A stretch of 64,000 bases of DNA from positions 62,001 to 126,000 of the forward strand of contig NZ_AJYA01000024.1 in the NCBI RefSeq assembly GCF_000265075.1, in the 5' to 3' direction. Shown piece after piece: positions 9,339-17,765 of the stretch. Origin of the DNA: Nitritalea halalkaliphila LW7. GTDB taxonomy: Bacteria > Bacteroidota > Bacteroidia > Cytophagales > Cyclobacteriaceae. Both the position numbers and the translations under genes were made by a program. Under the pieces are notes generated by a model. It was not told the origin of the DNA, made no database searches, and saw only the letters and a list, made by a program, of their open reading frames with translations. The stretch's first letter is position 1. Every line of letters begins with the position of its first letter.

Positions 9339-9905
9339 TTATTGAAAGAATTTTTTGTCCGCGATATATTGGGCCACATCCGGGTGTAGAAGGTACTTCA
9401 CCGAATGTCCTGCAGCGATGGATTCACGGATAAAGGTAGCGGAAATATCCAAGAGGGGGGCTGGAACAAACTGCACGTTCGGATGTTCGTAGGCTTGTGC
9501 TTCGCCTGGCCTGGGGTAAACGAGAAGCCCGATGTGCTCTAAGATCCACTCTGCATTTTTCCATTTATGGAAATGTGTAAGATTATCGCTGCCCACGATG
9601 AGCTTGAAGGCATGCTGGGGATATTTGTCGGTGAGATACGCCAGGGTATCCACCGTGTAGCTGGGGCGGGGCATGTGAAATTCTACATCCGAGGCCTTAA
9701 ACGAAAAATGATCGGCGATGGCGAGCTCTACCATCTTAAGCCGATCAAATTCATGCAGCAAGCTTTTCCTCTTCTTAAAAGGATTTTGGGGGCTTACTAC
9801 AAACCAAATTTCATTTAGGTCACTGCGGTCTAGGAGTGTATTCGCTAAGATAAGGTGTCCGACATGAATCGGATTAAACGAACCGAAAAACAAACCTATT
9901 TTCAC
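9339..9905 (-). CDS. nadD: nicotinate-nucleotide adenylyltransferase
   Basis: 188 residues. It converts nicotinate mononucleotide and ATP to deamido-NAD in NAD biosynthesis. The N-terminal GLFFGSFNPIHVGHLILA carries the nucleotidyltransferase G-S/G-F-x-P-x-H-x-G-H motif. LIVGSDNLTHFHKWKNAEWIL is the NadD-specific block (G-x-D-N-x2-x-F-x-x-W). DISATFIRESIAAGHSVKYLL is the C-terminal I-S-S/A-T-x-I-R motif. It lies 6 bases downstream of gmk on the same strand, so the two are probably co-transcribed. Confidence 0.95.
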   Translation of the reverse strand: MKIGLFFGSFNPIHVGHLILANTLLDRSDLNEIWFVVSPQNPFKKRKSLLHEFDRLKMVELAIADHFSFKASDVEFHMPRPSYTVDTLAYLTDKYPQHAFKLIVGSDNLTHFHKWKNAEWILEHIGLLVYPRPGEAQAYEHPNVQFVPAPLLDISATFIRESIAAGHSVKYLLHPDVAQYIADKKFFQ

Positions 9906-9911
9906 GCTGCC

Positions 9912-10487
9912 TTAGGAGTTAAGAAAATTCCCCACAAGTGTCTCTGCTTGCTGAAAGGAAGTCTCTCTATCGTCATTAACGATGGTTACATCAAATTTGT
10001 TCTCGAAACTCATCTCGAATTTTGCTTTATAAAGCCTGCGGGAGAGGCTTTCTTCGGATTCCGATCCGCGGTCGGTGAGGCGCTCCTTTAATACCTCGAG
10101 ACTGGGCACTTTTACGAAGATGGCGAGCGCGTGCGCTCCGAAATAATTTTTCAGATTTACGCCTCCTTTTACATCTACATCGAAGATGACATGCTTACCA
10201 CTGTCCCAGATACGCTGAATTTCTTCCTTTAGTGTGCCGTAGAAGTTGCCCTCATACACCTCTTCCCATTCGATAAAAGCATCTGCATCGATTTTGGCTT
10301 TGAATTCTTCAGGGCTTAAAAAGTAATAATCTTTTCCGTGCACCTCGGCGCGGCCCCGCTTATCGCGTGTACAGGCAGAGATGGAAAAGCCAAGTTGAGG
10401 AAATTTAGTAAGTAGATGTCGGACGATCGTCGTTTTTCCAGAACCGGAGGGAGCGGAAAAGATGATCGCTTTACCTTGTGTCGCCAT
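9912..10487 (-). CDS. gmk: guanylate kinase
   Basis: 191 residues from the ATG at 10487. The P-loop [11 protein letters not shown] lies about 10 residues from this start, as expected for the family; longer in-frame extensions upstream are not conserved in character. Further blocks are [16 protein letters not shown] read here as [19 protein letters not shown] (GMP binding), [15 protein letters not shown] and [14 protein letters not shown]. It phosphorylates GMP to GDP. It forms a unit with nadD. Confidence 0.95.
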   Translation of the reverse strand: MATQGKAIIFSAPSGSGKTTIVRHLLTKFPQLGFSISACTRDKRGRAEVHGKDYYFLSPEEFKAKIDADAFIEWEEVYEGNFYGTLKEEIQRIWDSGKHVIFDVDVKGGVNLKNYFGAHALAIFVKVPSLEVLKERLTDRGSESEESLSRRLYKAKFEMSFENKFDVTIVNDDRETSFQQAETLVGNFLNS

Positions 10488-10580
10488 AGGATGGATGGGG
10501 GGTGAGGACGTGTGCGTGATTTCGTAATACGGGCGCAAATTACAAAAGTCTCGCACGGAATCAAACGCCAGCTCTCGGGC

Positions 10581-10865
10581 TTAGCGCGCGTCTAATTTAA
10601 TTTCTTGAATTTTTTTACGGATATCCGACTTCATGTCCTCTGACATGCAGAACTTGGTGCACTTGGTGTGAATCGCCTCCTTAATCGCTTTTTCTAAGTG
10701 AAAATGCTCGAAGCAAGGCTGGCATTTGGCCAGTTTTTCTTGGATAATTTCCTTTGAATCAGGGATATTATTTCCGTCTATGATGCGCTCTAACAGTTGA
10801 AAACAGCGACTGACGTCTGCACATTCCAACTTCCTTTGCCCCGATTTGTCTAATTCTTTGTCCAT
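10581..10865 (-). CDS. probable zinc-finger anti-sigma factor
   Basis: 95 residues from the ATG at 10865. There is an N-terminal Cys at 15 in LECADVSRCFQLLERIIDG and a C-x2-C pair at 48-51 (AKCQPCFEHFHLEKAIKEAI), plus two more Cys near 70-75. The layout is that of small ZAS-type anti-sigma factors (zf-HC2/RsrA-like) that hold an ECF sigma inactive. The usual His four residues before the C-x2-C is Lys44 here, so metal binding may differ. It lies 61 bases downstream of the ECF sigma gene, which strongly supports the role. No transmembrane helix is seen, so it would be a cytoplasmic regulator. Confidence 0.65.
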   Translation of the reverse strand: MDKELDKSGQRKLECADVSRCFQLLERIIDGNNIPDSKEIIQEKLAKCQPCFEHFHLEKAIKEAIHTKCTKFCMSEDMKSDIRKKIQEIKLDAR

Positions 10866-10926
10866 TTCACTCTGTTTTCTTTGCCCGGCAGGGCGGATAA
10901 TCTTAATAATACAAATTTTACTGGTG

Positions 10927-11532
10927 TTAATTTTCCTCTTCTTCTTCGGAGTCGGTTTTATAGCCCATATACTGGGCATAAGAACGTAATTTCTCTTTTA
11001 ATAAGTTCCTCGCCCTGTGCAATCTTGAGCGTACCGTTCCGATGGGAATGTCTAAAATTTTCGCCATTTCTTCATACGTGAAGCCCTCCAGGTCACAGAG
11101 TATAATAACCGTACGAAAATCTACAGCCAGGCTATTTAGCGCATTCGAAATCTCGTCCCCGAGCATGTCTTTCACCGAATCCACCCGTAAGTCAGTGGTT
11201 CCTTGATAATCAACGTCATCACTGTTGTAAAAGGTTTCCACTTCTTGATAATCTACCTTCGCTGGCTGCTTGGATTTTTTTCGATACTCATTAATGAAGC
11301 TGTTTTTCAGGATACGGAAGAGCCAGGCCTTCGCATTGGTGCCCTGTTCGAAACTATTGATGAAGCGGTATGCCTTCAGGTAGGTGTCTTGCACGAGGTC
11401 TTTGGCATCGTCCTCGTCGAAGGTGAGCCTGAAAGCAAAATTATACATGCTATCCATGTGGGGCATGAACTCCCCATCAAAGATGCTGTCCTTCTCTTCT
11501 TGACTGTATTTTTTTCTTTGACTTTCAGACAT
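10927..11532 (-). CDS. ECF-type sigma-70 RNA polymerase sigma factor
   Basis: About 201 residues from the ATG at 11532 (MSESQRKKYS). Region 2 is clear: MYNFAFRLTFDEDDAKDLVQDTYLKAYRFINSF then AKAWLFRILKNSFINEYRKK. Region 4 follows: LAVDFRTVIILCDLEGFTYEEMAKILDIPIGTVRSRLHRARNLLKEKL. A Glu-rich tail ends the protein. It would direct RNA polymerase to a stress or envelope regulon under control of the downstream anti-sigma gene. An in-frame ATG at 11571 would add 13 residues with no sigma similarity. Confidence 0.9.
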   Translation of the reverse strand: MSESQRKKYSQEEKDSIFDGEFMPHMDSMYNFAFRLTFDEDDAKDLVQDTYLKAYRFINSFEQGTNAKAWLFRILKNSFINEYRKKSKQPAKVDYQEVETFYNSDDVDYQGTTDLRVDSVKDMLGDEISNALNSLAVDFRTVIILCDLEGFTYEEMAKILDIPIGTVRSRLHRARNLLKEKLRSYAQYMGYKTDSEEEEEN

Positions 11533-11736
11533 AGAATTCAAATGTACATAAACTTCACTTACTGTAACCATTTTTTCAGCGGATTGTCTATGAAATTACG
11601 TTATTTTGAGACGCAGTACGGGTGGGAGTCTCCTACAAATGTGCTTAATGTTGTAAATATAGTTCGTGTACGAATAAAATTCAATTTTGCCGGCAGCTCT
11701 TTTCGTCTTGCGCGGGTCTGGATACTTTAAAAGTTT

Positions 11737-12575
11737 ATGTTTTTCTTTCGCATTATCGCTTCTTTACCGCTTGGGGTGCTTTATTTGGTGACAGATGTAC
11801 TCTTCTTGCTGGCCTTTTATGTGCTCGGCTACCGCCGCAAAGTCGTCGAAGAGAATCTTCGTGCCGCTTTCCCGGAGAAGTCCGCTGCCGAGCGGCAAAG
11901 GATCGCGAAGGCGTTCTACCGAAATCTTACGGATTCCTTCGCTGAGACGCTTAAGCTTCTCGTCATGTCCGAGGAAGAGCTGCGGCGCCGTGTGCAAATC
12001 GAAAACAGTGCGCTCGTGGATGCGCTGGTGGACGAGGGCAAGGTGGTGCTCGGACTGACGGGGCATTTTTTCAACTGGGAGATGCACCTGCTGGGTGCCT
12101 CGCAGTACCTGCGCAGCCCTACCGATGTGGTCTATCAAAAAATAAATTCTCCCCTTTTCGAGGAGTTGATGCTGCAGATACGCACCCGTTTCGGGATGCA
12201 GCTGGTACCCCGACTGGGTTTTCAGCGGGATTTTTTGCGTAAGCGCACCCAGCCGCGCCTTATCGTGCTGGCGGCAGACCAGCGTCCTACGGAGCAGGAA
12301 ATCCGTTACCGAAGGCCCTTTATGCATCGGGAGACGGTGTTTTTTGAGGGGGCGGAGAAGCTGGCCAAGCGGTTCGAGCTGCCGGTCGTGTACGGTACTG
12401 TGCACAAGCCGAAACGGGGGCACTATGTGTTTCAGTATTCCCTTTTGGCGCAGCCCCTTATGCAGAGAGCCGAGAACATAGCATCACGGATGCATTCGTG
12501 GAGCGTGTGGAGGCGGACATGCGGGCGAATCCGGCGGGGTACTTATGGAGCCACAACCGCTGGAAGGCCTTGTGA
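11737..12575 (+). CDS. lipid A biosynthesis acyltransferase, LpxL/HtrB family (one frameshift)
   Basis: About 279 residues after repair. There is an N-terminal membrane helix (ASLPLGVLYLVTDVLFLLAFYVL), then the pattern RRKVVEENLRAAFPEKSAAE typical of LpxL-type enzymes. The catalytic H-x4-E is in LTGHFFNWEMHLLGA, and substrate-binding blocks include DQRPTEQ. The frame breaks at about 12477-12482. Past it, the correct frame reads ITDAFVERVEADMRANPAGY and ends LWSHNRWKAL with TGA at 12573-12575, the conserved W-x-H-x-R-W-K end of the family. It would add a secondary acyl chain to lipid A at the inner membrane. Confidence 0.85.
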
Positions 12576-12598
12576 TTTTATGGCTCGCTAAAAAGCCT

Positions 12599-12606
12599 TA
12601 ACTTTG
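12599..12606 (+). promoter_or_regulatory. putative -7 element for the UvrD-type helicase gene
   Basis: TAACTTTG matches TAnnTTTG exactly, 22 bases before the start at 12629. No well-spaced TTTG -33 element was found. Confidence 0.45.
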
Positions 12607-12628
12607 TACGCGAGTAGGAAAAGAGGAT

Positions 12629-14887
12629 ATGGAATACCTAAAGGGGCTGAATGCTCCACAAAAAGAGGCAGTAGAACACACCGATGGCCCCCTGATGATT
12701 ATCGCAGGGGCGGGTTCGGGAAAAACTCGGGTGCTGACGTATAGAATCGCGCATCTGATCTATTCGAAGGGCGTGGATCCTTTCCAGATTTTGTCGCTGA
12801 CCTTTACGAATAAGGCGGCTGCGGAGATGAAGCACCGGATAGAGAAACTGATCGGGCTGGAGGCGCGGAATACCTGGATGGGGACTTTTCACTCCACTTT
12901 CGCGAAGATTTTACGCGTGGAGGCGCCGAAGCTGGGCTACACCAGTAATTTTACGATTTACGACACGGATGACAGCAAGTCGCTGGTGCGCACGATCGTG
13001 AAGGAGCTGCGGCTGGACGATAAGGTGTACAAGCCTGCCGCGGTGCTATCGCGGATTTCGGGGGCAAAAAACCGGCTGATTTCCTGGGAGGCCTACTTAG
13101 AGGATCCTTACATCAAGGCCGACGATGAGGCTGCTATGAAGCCACGCGTCGGGGATATTTATAAGATGTACCAGCAGCGCCTGTTCCGAAGTGGCGCCAT
13201 GGATTTCGACGACCTACTGTTTAATACGAATGTCCTCTTTCGCGATCATCCGGATGTACTGAATAAGTACCAGCAGCGCTTTCGCTATGTGATGGTGGAT
13301 GAGTTTCAGGACACGAACCTTTCCCAGTATCTGATCACGAAAAAGCTGGCAGCGGTGCATCAGAATATCTGTGTGGTGGGGGACGACGCCCAAAGTATCT
13401 ACGCCTTCCGGGGTGCGGATATTCAGAATATCTTGAACTTCGAAAGCGATTATCCGGACTTAAAGGTGGTTAAGCTGGAACAAAACTATCGCTCCACCCG
13501 CCACATCGTGGAGGCGGCGAATTCTATTATCGCCAAGAACAAGCGGCAGCTGGATAAGCATGTCTGGACCGCAAATGATAAGGGCGACCTGGTGGCACTG
13601 ATGAAGGCCTCCTCCGATAATGAGGAGGGACGCCTGGTGGCTACGACCATTTTCGAGGAGCGTAACAATAAGAAGTTGGCCAACTCCGACTTCGCGATCT
13701 TGTACCGTACCAACTCCCAGTCGCGTGCGCTGGAGGAGGCGCTGCGCAAAATGAACCTACCCTATAAGATCGTCGGAGGTCTTTCCTTCTATCAGCGGAA
13801 GGAGATTAAGGATCTGATGGCCTACCTGCGCTTCACGGTAAATTCGGAAGACGAGGAAGCCTTTAAGCGGATCATTAACTTCCCGAAGCGCGGGATCGGC
13901 GATACGTCTGTGGAGAAAATCATGGTAGCGGCCTATGAGCATGATATTCCCCTCTGGGAGGTGCTGTCGAATGCGAGCCACTTTTTATCTGGCCGTGCGG
14001 CCAATAGCACCTCGGATTTTGCCACGCTGATCAAGAGCTTCCGCATCGAGGCGGAGCGCAAGGACGCGTATGAGACCGCTAAAAAGGTGGCGCAGCAGTC
14101 GGGGCTCTTGAAGGAGCTTTATGAGGACAAAACCATCGAGGGGCTGAACCGTTATGAAAACGTGCAGGAGCTGCTGAATGCGATTAAGGAGTATGTTGAC
14201 AATGAGGAGAATACCGATAAGTCGCTGGGGGCTTTTCTTCAGGAGATCGCGCTGCTTACCGATAACGATCGGGATAAAGACCAATCTGATGCGGTCACGA
14301 TGATGACCATTCACGCTTCTAAGGGCTTGGAATTCAAGCAGGTTTTTGTGGTAGGATTAGAGGAAGATCTATTCCCTTCGCAGATGATGATGCAGAGCCG
14401 GGAGGATTTAGAGGAGGAGCGCAGGCTGTTTTATGTGGCCACGACTCGCGCCATGGAGAAGTTATACTTGACCTACGCCCTGACGCGTTACCGCTATGGG
14501 CGCCTGCTGCAGTGTGAGCCTAGCCGCTTTTTGGATGAAATCGATCCCAACTGCCTCCAGGTCAGCAAGCGTGCCAGCACGGCGCCGATGGGAGCGCTTC
14601 GGGGGGAGGGCTTGGGCTCAGAGGGCCAGAACGGCTATGTGGGGATTAAGAAGAAGCCTTTGCAGCGCAGCGGCACCACGGCCAAAATCCATACGCCTAG
14701 TCCGGACTTTAAACCTTCGAATACGCAGAACCTGCAGGAGGGTGATCGGGTGGAGCATCCCAAGTTCGGTTTTGGTACGGTGCAAAAAATCGAGGTGGAG
14801 GGGCTAAACCGAAAGGCCAGCATCACGTTTGAGAATTTTGGAGAAAAGACATTATTGCTTAGCTTTGCTAAACTACGCATTTTATAA
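12629..14887 (+). CDS. UvrD/PcrA-family DNA helicase
   Basis: 752 residues, superfamily 1A. The motifs appear in order: Q-motif LNAPQKEAVEH, Walker A AGAGSGKTRVLTYR, motif Ia LTFTNKAAAEMKHRI, Walker B VDEFQDTN, motif III VGDDAQSIYAFRGAD, motif IV QNYRST, motif V MTIHASKGLEF and motif VI ATTRAMEKLYLTYA. The C-terminal about 60 residues (GDRVEHPKFGFGTVQKIEVEG) form the PcrA/UvrD Tudor-like domain that contacts RNA polymerase. It unwinds DNA 3'-5' in repair and transcription-coupled processes. The frame is intact, notable among the many broken neighbours. Confidence 0.92.
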   Translation: MEYLKGLNAPQKEAVEHTDGPLMIIAGAGSGKTRVLTYRIAHLIYSKGVDPFQILSLTFTNKAAAEMKHRIEKLIGLEARNTWMGTFHSTFAKILRVEAPKLGYTSNFTIYDTDDSKSLVRTIVKELRLDDKVYKPAAVLSRISGAKNRLISWEAYLEDPYIKADDEAAMKPRVGDIYKMYQQRLFRSGAMDFDDLLFNTNVLFRDHPDVLNKYQQRFRYVMVDEFQDTNLSQYLITKKLAAVHQNICVVGDDAQSIYAFRGADIQNILNFESDYPDLKVVKLEQNYRSTRHIVEAANSIIAKNKRQLDKHVWTANDKGDLVALMKASSDNEEGRLVATTIFEERNNKKLANSDFAILYRTNSQSRALEEALRKMNLPYKIVGGLSFYQRKEIKDLMAYLRFTVNSEDEEAFKRIINFPKRGIGDTSVEKIMVAAYEHDIPLWEVLSNASHFLSGRAANSTSDFATLIKSFRIEAERKDAYETAKKVAQQSGLLKELYEDKTIEGLNRYENVQELLNAIKEYVDNEENTDKSLGAFLQEIALLTDNDRDKDQSDAVTMMTIHASKGLEFKQVFVVGLEEDLFPSQMMMQSREDLEEERRLFYVATTRAMEKLYLTYALTRYRYGRLLQCEPSRFLDEIDPNCLQVSKRASTAPMGALRGEGLGSEGQNGYVGIKKKPLQRSGTTAKIHTPSPDFKPSNTQNLQEGDRVEHPKFGFGTVQKIEVEGLNRKASITFENFGEKTLLLSFAKLRIL

Positions 14888-14935
14888 AGGGGATATACCC
14901 GATAGCAAGAGGATTTTTCCTCCGAGAGAGCGCCA

Positions 14936-15617
14936 GTGAGCGCAGATCAGGCATTAAATACCAATCATTTTGAGAGAATACGGGAAAAATATTTTGGCCC
15001 TCGTGCACCATGTGGCGGGGCTGGAAGACAGGGAAAGAAGGACGCAGAGTGCCTACACCTTAGTGGAGCTGATGAAGCAGCTGAATCCACAGTTGAAGTC
15101 GGAGAGCGACCAGAAGTTATGGGATGATTTGTACATCATGTCCGCTTTCACCTTAGACGTGGATGGCCCCTATCCAGTGCCGGAAAAAGAACTTTTAGGC
15201 AAGCAGCCTTTGCCGATAGGCTACCCGGAGACGGAGATCAAGTTCAAGCATTATGGGCGTAACATCGAGCTGCTGATCGAGAAGGCCATCGAGCTGGAAA
15301 ACGATGAGGAGCAGGAGGCGGCCATTATTTATATCGGTCAGCTGATGAAAAGCTTTCAGGCAGCCTGGAACCGGGATAATTACGATGACGGGATCATTTT
15401 AGAAGACATTAGAACCCTTTCGAAGGGGCGCCTGCACATTGACTTGGAGCGTGTACGAGAGCAGGGACTTTTCGATACCTCCACGAAGCGGGATTTTAAC
15501 GCACCGCCGCAGCCGATCCGCGAGCAAAACAGCTATGGCAACAAAAAATCTTTTGGCCACAAAAATTATAAGGGCCGAAGTGGGGGAGGAAATTACAAAA
15601 AACATAACCGTCGTTAA
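14936..15617 (+). CDS. DUF4290 family protein (start uncertain, probable one-base insertion)
   Basis: A Bacteroidota-specific family of unknown function. The solid reading frame runs from a TTG at 14970: LREYGKNILALVHHV, GLEDRERRTQSAYTLVELMKQ and LWDDLYIMSAFTLDVDGPYP, which are the family's recognisable blocks. The C-terminus is basic and Gly/Asn rich (KSFGHKNYKGRSGGGNYKKH), which may bind nucleic acid. Family members usually have a short N-terminal piece with an N-T motif before the E-Y-G-R/K-N block. A GTG at 14936 gives MSADQALNTNH, which joins LREYGKN if one T of the run at 14968-14971 is removed. I favour that start (about 226 residues). murA begins 6 bases after the stop. Confidence 0.75.
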
Positions 15618-15623
15618 GCATTT

Positions 15624-16927
15624 ATGGCATCTTTTCGAGTAGAGGGAGGCGCCCGCCTCTCCGGAAGTATTACGCCCCAAGGGGCCAAAAATGAGGCGCT
15701 ACAGATTTTATGTGCTGTTTTACTGACGGACGAGCCAGTGCATGTGCATAAGGTTCCGAACATCCGCGATGTGAACAAGCTCATCGAGCTACTAGCAGAT
15801 ATGGGGGTGAAGGTCACGAAAACGGGAAAGGAGTCCTATACTTTTCAGGCGGATGAAGTGGACTTGGCCTATTTGGAGACGGAAGAGTACCTGAAGCAGG
15901 CTTCTTCACTGCGGGGCTCGGTCATGGTCCTTGGGCCGCTGCTGGCACGTTTTGGCTTCGGCAAATTATCCAAGCCGGGCGGGGATAAAATCGGGAGAAG
16001 ACGTATGGACACCCACTTTACAGGGTTCCAAAAGCTCGGTGCCGTTTTTCCTACGACGCGGAGCGGGAGCTCTACCACATCGATGCCAGTGCACTGAAAG
16101 GGACCTATATGTTGCTCGATGAGGCCTCCGTAACGGGGACTGCAAACATCGTGATGGCGGCGGTTCTGGCTGAGGGACGCACCACCATCTATAATGCTGC
16201 TTGTGAGCCTTACTTGCAGCAGCTCTGTGCGATGCTAAACCGCATGGGCGCATCCATTTCAGGTATTGGTTCTAATCTTTTACACATCGACGGGGTCAAG
16301 CGTCTCGGCGGCACCAGCCATAAAATGCTGCCCGACATGATCGAGATCGGCTCTTTCATCGGGCTAGCGGCCATGACGGGCTCAGCGCTACGGATTAAGG
16401 ACGTGCAGCTCCCCATGCTGGGCATCATTCCGGAAACTTTTCGCCGCATGGGCATACAGCTGGAGTTCGATGGCGACGACATCGTGATTCCCGCGCAGGA
16501 ACATTACGAAATCGAGACCTTTATCGATGGCTCTATTTTGACGGTAGCTGACGCCATCTGGCCAGGCTTTACACCGGATCTCCTGAGTATCATCTTGGTG
16601 ACGGCCACGCAGGCGAAAGGTACGGTGCTGGTGCACCAAAAGATGTTTGAAAGCCGCCTCTTCTTCGTGGATAAACTAATCGACATGGGCGCCCAAATCA
16701 TTCTATGTGACCCCCATCGGGCGACCGTTATCGGGCTGGATCGCAAGTATCCGCTTCGTGGCATTCGCATGACCTCTCCAGATATTCGAGCGGGTGTGGC
16801 GCTACTGATCGCGGCCTTATCGGCCAAAGGGACCTCGATTATCGACAATATCGAGCAGATCGATCGGGGGTACCAGTACATCGATGAGCGCTTGAATGCT
16901 TTGGGAGCGAATATCGTGCGCATTTAA
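15624..16927 (+). CDS. murA: UDP-N-acetylglucosamine 1-carboxyvinyltransferase, Asp-type active site (one frameshift)
   Basis: About 434 residues after repair. MurA makes enolpyruvyl-UDP-GlcNAc, the first committed step of peptidoglycan synthesis. Blocks include GSITPQGAKNEALQIL, ASSLRGSVMVLGPLLARFG, KPGGDKIGRRRMDTHF, ASVTGTANIVMAAVLAEG and PDMIEIGSFIGLAAMTGS. The loop residue that is Cys115 in E. coli is Asp121 here (codon at 15984). Asp in this position is known to make MurA insensitive to fosfomycin. The break is at about 16044-16050: one more T restores GAVFSYDAERELYHIDA. An essential gene is unlikely to be truly broken. Confidence 0.92.
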
Positions 16928-16967
16928 ACAATTTCGTGTGGAAATGTTTTCTCCAATAAAACAGCAG

Positions 16968-17609
16968 ATGAAAAACGCCTTCTATTATGTGTGCCTCTTG
17001 GCGGTTTTGGCGCTAGCCGCCTGCCAAACGGAAGCCAAGGAGCAAACCTTACCTGAAAAAGTAGCTGAAGCCTACGGGTTTAGCGCACTGGAAGGTGTAG
17101 AGCAGGTACGCTATACCTGGAATGTGCAGGCAGGAGAGCGCAGGGTAAGCCGCACATGGACCTGGAATATGGCCGAGCAGCTGGTCACCTATGCCGATGC
17201 GGATACGACGTTTCAGTATGCGCTGACAGCGGAGCCGCTACCGGAAATCGATGCAGCTTTCGTGAATGACAAGTACTGGGCGCTGTTTCCGTTTCAGCTG
17301 ATGTGGGATACGGGCTACACCTATAAGGTGGAGGAAAATGCGGAGTCTCCGATCTCAGGAGCTGTGGCGACCAAGTTGGTTATCGTCTATAACGACAGTG
17401 ATGGCTATACGCCGGGAGATGCGTACGACTTGTACTTGGATGAGCGTTTTATGATCCGTGAGTGGGTGTTTCGGAAAGGGAATGGCAGCGAGGGGCGGGC
17501 CTTCACCTGGGAGCAGGAGGAGCAGTATGCAGGGTTAACGCTATCGACCATGCACCGAAATGCCGCCGGAGAGCGCTTTATCTGGCTGACAGATATCGAA
17601 GTGAAGTGA
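16968..17609 (+). CDS. lipoprotein of unknown function
   Basis: 213 residues from the ATG at 16968, which gives a typical lipoprotein signal (MKNAFYYVCLLAVLALAACQ, lipobox LAAC). The body alternates hydrophobic and charged residues with many Trp and Tyr (VRYTWNVQAGERRVSRTWTWN), consistent with a beta-rich LolA/LolB-like or DUF6503-like fold. This is a guess. It follows murA by 40 bases and ends before a strong terminator. Confidence 0.7.
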   Translation: MKNAFYYVCLLAVLALAACQTEAKEQTLPEKVAEAYGFSALEGVEQVRYTWNVQAGERRVSRTWTWNMAEQLVTYADADTTFQYALTAEPLPEIDAAFVNDKYWALFPFQLMWDTGYTYKVEENAESPISGAVATKLVIVYNDSDGYTPGDAYDLYLDERFMIREWVFRKGNGSEGRAFTWEQEEQYAGLTLSTMHRNAAGERFIWLTDIEVK

Positions 17610-17631
17610 TTTGCGCCAGGCGCAGCAGGAG

Positions 17632-17676
17632 GCCGAAGACCTCAGCCCATGCGGCAGGTTTTCGGCTTTGTTTTTT
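17632..17676 (+). terminator. rho-independent terminator
   Basis: GCCGAAGACCT (17632-17642) pairs with AGGTTTTCGGC (17656-17666), an 11-base stem with one G-T pair and a 13-base loop, followed by TTTGTTTTTT. Confidence 0.85.
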
Positions 17677-17765
17677 AGGGTGTATGCAGACGTTTGCATC
17701 AATTTTTTAGTCCATTTCCCTGTTTTGGCGCCCCGTCTTTACTGAAATCCCAGTATATTGGGGCT

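Noticed and set aside
11539-11546. Minus-strand TACATTTG just before the ECF sigma gene
   Set aside because: It matches TAnnTTTG but has no -33 element at a workable distance; it may be chance in AT-rich DNA.
14496-14880. Overlapping open frames in the C-terminal part of the UvrD-type helicase
   Set aside because: Low-complexity Arg/Ala or Ser-rich products typical of wrong-frame translation of GC-rich coding DNA.
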